The position numbers and the translations under genes are program-made. Shown here in pieces: positions 7,580 through 10,012 of a DNA stretch of 10,012 nt. How positions within the stretch are numbered: the stretch's first letter is position 1; every line of letters starts with the position of its first letter. Below the pieces are notes generated by a model, which saw nothing but the letters and a program-made list of their open reading frames with translations, had not been told where the DNA came from and did not search any database. The DNA comes from Spirochaetaceae bacterium (GTDB lineage Bacteria; Spirochaetota; Spirochaetia; SZUA-6; Fen-1364): positions 1-10,012 of the forward strand of contig PMDT01000061.1 of assembly GCA_003154555.1 (NCBI GenBank). Reading direction: 5' to 3'.

Positions 7580-7608
7580 ATGATAGGCGGCGGTGGCGCT
7601 CGAATCAA
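7580..7608 (-). promoter_or_regulatory. Sigma70-type promoter of the response regulator gene (leaderless)
   Basis: On the minus strand, TTGATT (7608-7603) and TATCAT (7585-7580) are separated by exactly 17 bp, differing from consensus at two and one positions. Six bases separate the -10 box from the ATG at 7573, which puts +1 at or next to the A of the start codon. That fits the absence of an SD and implies a leaderless transcript. Confidence 0.65.
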
Positions 7609-7624
7609 GCGCGCCGCGGTGGCG
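7591..7624 (+). repeat. Pair of 8-bp direct repeats in the divergent promoter region
   Basis: CGGTGGCG occurs at 7591-7598 and 7617-7624, 26 bp apart start to start, flanking and partly overlapping the palindrome at 7596-7612. It could be a tandem activator site, but in GC-rich DNA an 8-bp repeat may be chance. Confidence 0.3.
7596..7612. promoter_or_regulatory. 17-bp near-perfect palindrome overlapping the -35 box, candidate operator
   Basis: GCGCTCGA (7596-7603) and TCAAGCGC (7605-7612) are inverted around A7604 with seven of eight pairs matching. The site covers the -35 box of the regulator promoter (7603-7608), so a bound protein would block it. It also lies 63 bp upstream of the divergent araF-like start. 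The binding protein is unknown; the local response regulator or a LacI-type sugar repressor elsewhere are candidates. Confidence 0.45.
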
Positions 7625-7674
7625 TGCCGTGTTGCGTGGCTCCCGGGATTCGTGTACAACGGGGAACGGAAGCC

Positions 7675-8766
7675 ATGCGCGGGGACAGATCGACACGCCG
7701 GAAAGCTCTCGCCTGCGCCCTCTGCATCACAACCGCCGCCTTCGCTGCCCTGTCCTGTTCGGGCAGGAATGCCGTGCGGAAAAGCGACGCTCCCGCCATC
7801 CGGATCGGATTCCTCGTCAAGCGCCCGGAAGAGCTCTGGTTCCAGAACGAATGGCGCTACGCGCAGAAATGCGCGGATGCCAATGGGTTCCAGCTCATCA
7901 AGATCGGCGTGCCGGACGGCGATAAGGTGCTCGCCGCCATCGACAATCTTGCGGCGCAGGGCGCCCAGGGCTTCGTGATCTGCACCCCCGACGTGCGCCT
8001 GGGACCGGCCATCCTCTCGCGAGCCGCCACCTACGGCCTGAAGGTGTTCACCGTGGATGATCAATTCGTGGGTCCCGACGGCAGCTTCATCGCGGTTCCC
8101 TACATGGGCATCTCCTCGCCGCAGATCGGCGCGGCAGTCGCGAATGCCCTCTATGACGAATATCGCAAGCGGCGGTGGCTCCCGCAAGATACCGCTGCAC
8201 TGGCGGTGACATTTGACGAGCTCAACACTGTCAAGGAGCGCACCGACACGGCGGAGGAAACACTGAAGGCCAGGAGCTTCCCCGCGGACCGCATCTTCCG
8301 GATCCCCGAAAAAACGGCGGACCTGCCCGGCGCATTCGATGCCGCGAGCATCGCCCTGTCCCAGCATGCCGAGGTGAAGCGGTGGCTCGTTTTCTCCATC
8401 AACGACGAGGGGGTGCTGGGGGCCATTCGCGCGATGGAGAATCGGGGCTTCAACGCCGACACCGTGATCGGCATCGGCATCGGCTCCAGCCTCGGCATCA
8501 TCGAGTTTCGCAAGCGCGAGATCACGCCCTTCTTCGCCTTCTGCCTCATCAATCCGTACATGCATGGGTTCCAGACCACGGAATGGCTCTACCGCTGGGT
8601 GAGCGCCGGCATCCAGCCTCCGATGGACACGCGCACCCCCGGCACGATCGTGACCCGTGACGACTACAGGGTCATCTTCCAGAACCGCGGGCTGCAGGAT
8701 CTCCTGCTCCCGGCCGCGGACGGCGCGAAGCCGCAGGAGACCGACATGGGGCGGGGCGGATCGTGA
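7675..8766 (+). CDS. araF: L-arabinose-binding protein-like periplasmic substrate-binding lipoprotein
   Basis: This 363-residue protein aligns along its length with E. coli AraF as I recall it: GFLVKRPEE, GFVICTPD, VDDQFVG, PGAFDAA, IGIGIG and a C-terminal TIVTRDDY. Residues that hold arabinose in AraF map here as Lys49 (K10), Glu53 (E14), Trp55 (W16), Asp129 (D90), Arg189 (R151) and Asn243 (N205), but N232 is replaced by Gly270. The ligand is therefore probably L-arabinose or a related pyranose. The N-terminus has a basic start, a hydrophobic stretch and Cys28 after FAALS. This suggests a lipoprotein with a relaxed lipobox, but a soluble periplasmic form is possible. The ATG at 7675 is chosen because it begins the signal peptide and has GGGGA/GGAAG upstream. 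It is the first gene of the transporter operon, divergent from the two-component genes; its stop overlaps the permease start (GTGA). Confidence 0.88.
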   Translation: MRGDRSTRRKALACALCITTAAFAALSCSGRNAVRKSDAPAIRIGFLVKRPEELWFQNEWRYAQKCADANGFQLIKIGVPDGDKVLAAIDNLAAQGAQGFVICTPDVRLGPAILSRAATYGLKVFTVDDQFVGPDGSFIAVPYMGISSPQIGAAVANALYDEYRKRRWLPQDTAALAVTFDELNTVKERTDTAEETLKARSFPADRIFRIPEKTADLPGAFDAASIALSQHAEVKRWLVFSINDEGVLGAIRAMENRGFNADTVIGIGIGSSLGIIEFRKREITPFFAFCLINPYMHGFQTTEWLYRWVSAGIQPPMDTRTPGTIVTRDDYRVIFQNRGLQDLLLPAADGAKPQETDMGRGGS

Positions 8767-9740
8767 ACGCCCGCACCGACGTGCCTTCCCGCGGCCGCCT
8801 GCTTGCAACGTGGGTGCGGGGCGCCTGGAGTCGCTATACGAGCCTCCTGATCCTGGTGGTCATCGTCGCCGCCTCCTCGTTTTTCATTCCCCACTTCCTC
8901 TCCTGGATCAACATCATCGGCCTGGGCCTGTCGATTTCAATGGTCGGCATGGTGGCCTGTTCCATGCTGCTCTGCCTGGCCTCGGGTGGATTCGATCTGT
9001 CGGTGGAATCGGTCGTCGCATTCTCCGGGGTGCTCGCCGCCGTGGTGATCAATTCCAGCGGCAGCGTGCTGGGCGGGGTCCTGGCAGGCATATTGGCCGG
9101 TGGTCTTGTCGGCGCGGTCAACGGCACCATTGTCTCCTACTTGTCCCTCAATCCGCTGATCACGACGCTCGCCGTGATGCAGATCGTGCGCGGCCTGGGC
9201 TTCCTGGTCTCGCAGGGTTCCGCGGTAGGCGTGAACAACACCGGCTTCTTTGCACTCGGTGCCGGGCGATTCCTGTCAATCCCCAACCCGATCTGGATCA
9301 CCGTTCTCCTGATGGGCCTCTTCGCATTTCTCCTCACGCGGACGTCGTTCGGCCGGAACACGCGCGCCATCGGCGGGAACGAGACTGCTGCACGCCTGAA
9401 GGGGATCGCCGTCAACCGCACGAAGATGATCGTCTACATCGTCCAGGGACTGATCGCAGGACTTGCCGGCGTCGTGCTTGCCTCCCGTATGACCAGCGGC
9501 CAGCCGAACACGTCGCAGGGTTTCTCAATGGATGTCATATCCGCCTGCGTGCTGGGCGGCGTGTCCCTGTCGGGTGGCGTGGGGACTCTCAGCGGCACGA
9601 TCATCGGCGTGCTCATCATGGGCTCGGTCCAGAACGCCATGAATCTCCTCAATATCCCGACCTTCTACCAGTACATCCTGCGCGGTTTCATCCTGCTCCT
9701 CGCCGTTCTCCTGGACCAGTTCAAGCGAAAGAGCCGGTAA
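8763..9740 (+). CDS. araH: AraH-like pentose ABC transporter permease
   Basis: This 325-residue, very hydrophobic protein has about eight to ten membrane segments and belongs to the RbsC/AraH/XylH permease family. It tracks E. coli AraH closely: SMVGMVACSMLLCLASGGFDLSV, ITTLAVMQIVRGLGF, TSFGRNTRAIGGNE, ASRMTSGQPNTSQG and ISACVLGGVSLSGGVG. The cytoplasmic loop IGGNETAARLKGI (203-215) is the EAA-like site where the ATPase docks. It starts at a GTG overlapping the araF stop, with a G-rich SD (GGGGCGG) just upstream. It forms the inner-membrane pore for the sugar delivered by the binding protein. The ATPase gene follows only after a 207-bp gap, unlike E. coli where the order is araF-araG-araH. 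The kinase encoded upstream on the other strand carries a cassette of the type that would normally contact this loop. Confidence 0.9.
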   Translation: MNARTDVPSRGRLLATWVRGAWSRYTSLLILVVIVAASSFFIPHFLSWINIIGLGLSISMVGMVACSMLLCLASGGFDLSVESVVAFSGVLAAVVINSSGSVLGGVLAGILAGGLVGAVNGTIVSYLSLNPLITTLAVMQIVRGLGFLVSQGSAVGVNNTGFFALGAGRFLSIPNPIWITVLLMGLFAFLLTRTSFGRNTRAIGGNETAARLKGIAVNRTKMIVYIVQGLIAGLAGVVLASRMTSGQPNTSQGFSMDVISACVLGGVSLSGGVGTLSGTIIGVLIMGSVQNAMNLLNIPTFYQYILRGFILLLAVLLDQFKRKSR

Positions 9741-9756
9741 GCGGCCGTCTTCGGGA

Positions 9757-9807
9757 CGTGCACGAATGTGCACGCTCAACGTCGTTGAGCGTGGCACCAC
9801 GTGCACG
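9757..9807. repeat. Long interrupted palindrome between araH and the ATPase gene
   Basis: The inner stem CACGCTCAAC (9771-9780) pairs with GTTGAGCGTG (9784-9793) around a GTC triloop. GTG (9768-9770) pairs with CAC (9795-9797) after a one-base bulge. The outer arms CGTGCACG (9757-9764 and 9800-9807), each self-palindromic, can pair with each other. In total 21 base pairs fold over 51 bases. No T-run follows, so it is not a standard terminator. It may stabilise the araFH message, lower ATPase expression, or be a REP-like repeat. Confidence 0.6.
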
Positions 9808-9828
9808 AAGGCCCTTGAACGGCGTTTT

Positions 9829-9866
9829 GCATGCTTTTCAATTATTTGTTCTGAAAGCAATTAGGT
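9829..9866. other. AT-rich patch with small inverted repeat upstream of the ATPase gene
   Basis: This stretch is markedly AT-rich compared with the GC-rich surroundings. GCTTTTCA (9833-9840) and TGAAAGC (9852-9858) form an imperfect inverted repeat with an 11-base loop, and CAATTA occurs twice (9839-9844, 9858-9863). A TTGACG follows at 9876-9881 without a good -10. It could be part of a promoter for the downstream ATPase or the remains of an inserted element; neither is shown. Confidence 0.3.
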
Positions 9867-9947
9867 CGTTCTCCCTTGACGCAGTCCTTGGTACGGCGCT
9901 TGCACCTCATGGACCGAGGCCCGGAACGGCTCGAGGAGGCTCAGGCG

Positions 9948-10012
9948 GTGGCGACGGCGAGCAATTATAAGACAGCAATCCGCATGGAAGGCATCGAGAA
10001 GTACTTCGGCAA
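9948..10012 (+). CDS. araG: Sugar ABC transporter ATPase, N-terminal start (truncated by window edge)
   Basis: Only the first ~21 codons are present. The reading ends KTAIRMEGIEKYFGK, which matches the first strand of RbsA/AraG-type ATPases, where a G-V-x-A-L follows. The GTG at 9948 is preferred because a strong GAGGAGG (9933-9939) lies eight bases upstream; ATG 9909 and ATG 9984 are also in frame. Coming after araF and araH, it should be the AraG-type ATPase that powers the importer. Its own Walker motifs lie beyond the window, so activity cannot be judged. The gene symbol rests on context more than on sequence. Confidence 0.65.
   Translation, partial: MATASNYKTAIRMEGIEKYFG

Noticed and set aside
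7620..7636. Possible sigma54 -24/-12 promoter for araF (TGGC ... TTGC)
   Set aside because: Eleven bases separate GG and GC, one more than the strict ten needed, and the -24 box is otherwise weak. A GG/GC pair with correct spacing at 7586-7599 lacks the TTGC context. Neither is good enough to call.
7624..7674. Upstream GTG start for the araF-like gene
   Set aside because: It would put 17 residues before the basic start of the signal peptide; ATG 7675 has SD-like sequence and a normal signal layout.
6248..7696. Longer response regulator starting at 7696
   Set aside because: The extra 41 residues are unlike any receiver start, run through the promoter and cross into the araF 5' end; the receiver begins at the ATG at 7573.
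9757..9807. Rho-independent terminator after araH
   Set aside because: The hairpin is strong, but no T-run follows it, and the ATPase gene of the same importer lies downstream.
1..10012. CRISPR array, tRNA, rRNA, insertion sequence or prophage genes
   Set aside because: I saw no regularly spaced repeats, RNA gene signatures, transposase or phage-like proteins in any part of the window.

Overview
The window is about 10 kb of GC-rich bacterial DNA with tightly packed genes. Several starts have good Shine-Dalgarno sequences (for example GAGAGG before the gene at 2406 and GAGGAGG before the one at 9948), and there is one clear sigma70-like promoter. Both argue against Bacteroidota, where SD sequences are usually absent and promoters look different. 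A lipoprotein-like signal, NtrC-type regulation and araFGH-type transport fit a Gram-negative (diderm) heterotroph. A spirochaete or a proteobacterium-like lineage is possible, but the sequence does not settle the phylum.

Region 1 (1-4456) is a lipid-type biosynthetic cassette with its regulators. The 3' end of a MarR-family gene (to 239) runs toward a TetR-family gene on the minus strand (288-923). A 25-bp inverted repeat (934-958) lies next to the TetR start, in the gap facing a divergent three-gene operon. The operon encodes a cysteate-synthase-like PLP enzyme (1090-2409), an alpha-oxoamine synthase (2406-3650) and a short-chain dehydrogenase/reductase (3647-4456), linked by two ATGA overlaps. 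Together they match the expected capnine route of sulfonolipid synthesis: phosphoserine + sulfite to cysteate; cysteate + acyl thioester to 3-ketocapnine; reduction to capnine. The N-acyltransferase that would finish a sulfonolipid is not in the window.

Region 2 (4431-7573, minus strand) is an unusual two-component system. A sigma54-activating response regulator is followed two bases later by a soluble histidine kinase. The kinase's N-terminus is a sugar-importer ATP-binding cassette of the RbsA/AraG type, followed by a PAS-like region, HisKA and HATPase_c. The cassette keeps Walker A and the Walker B acidic pair, but its signature motif, D-loop and switch histidine are altered, so it looks like a sensory pseudo-transporter subunit. 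The regulator gene has a good promoter placed so that its mRNA would be leaderless, with a 17-bp palindrome over the -35 box.

Region 3 (7675-10012, plus strand) diverges from the two-component genes. It encodes an arabinose-binding-protein-like lipoprotein (araF), an AraH-like permease and, after a 207-bp gap, the first codons of an ATPase (araG-like). The gap holds a long interrupted palindrome and an AT-rich patch. The arrangement suggests that the kinase-regulator pair controls the divergent pentose importer. It also suggests, as a hypothesis, that the cassette domain of the kinase reads the state of the transporter, either by docking on AraH in place of the true ATPase or by sensing ATP/ADP.
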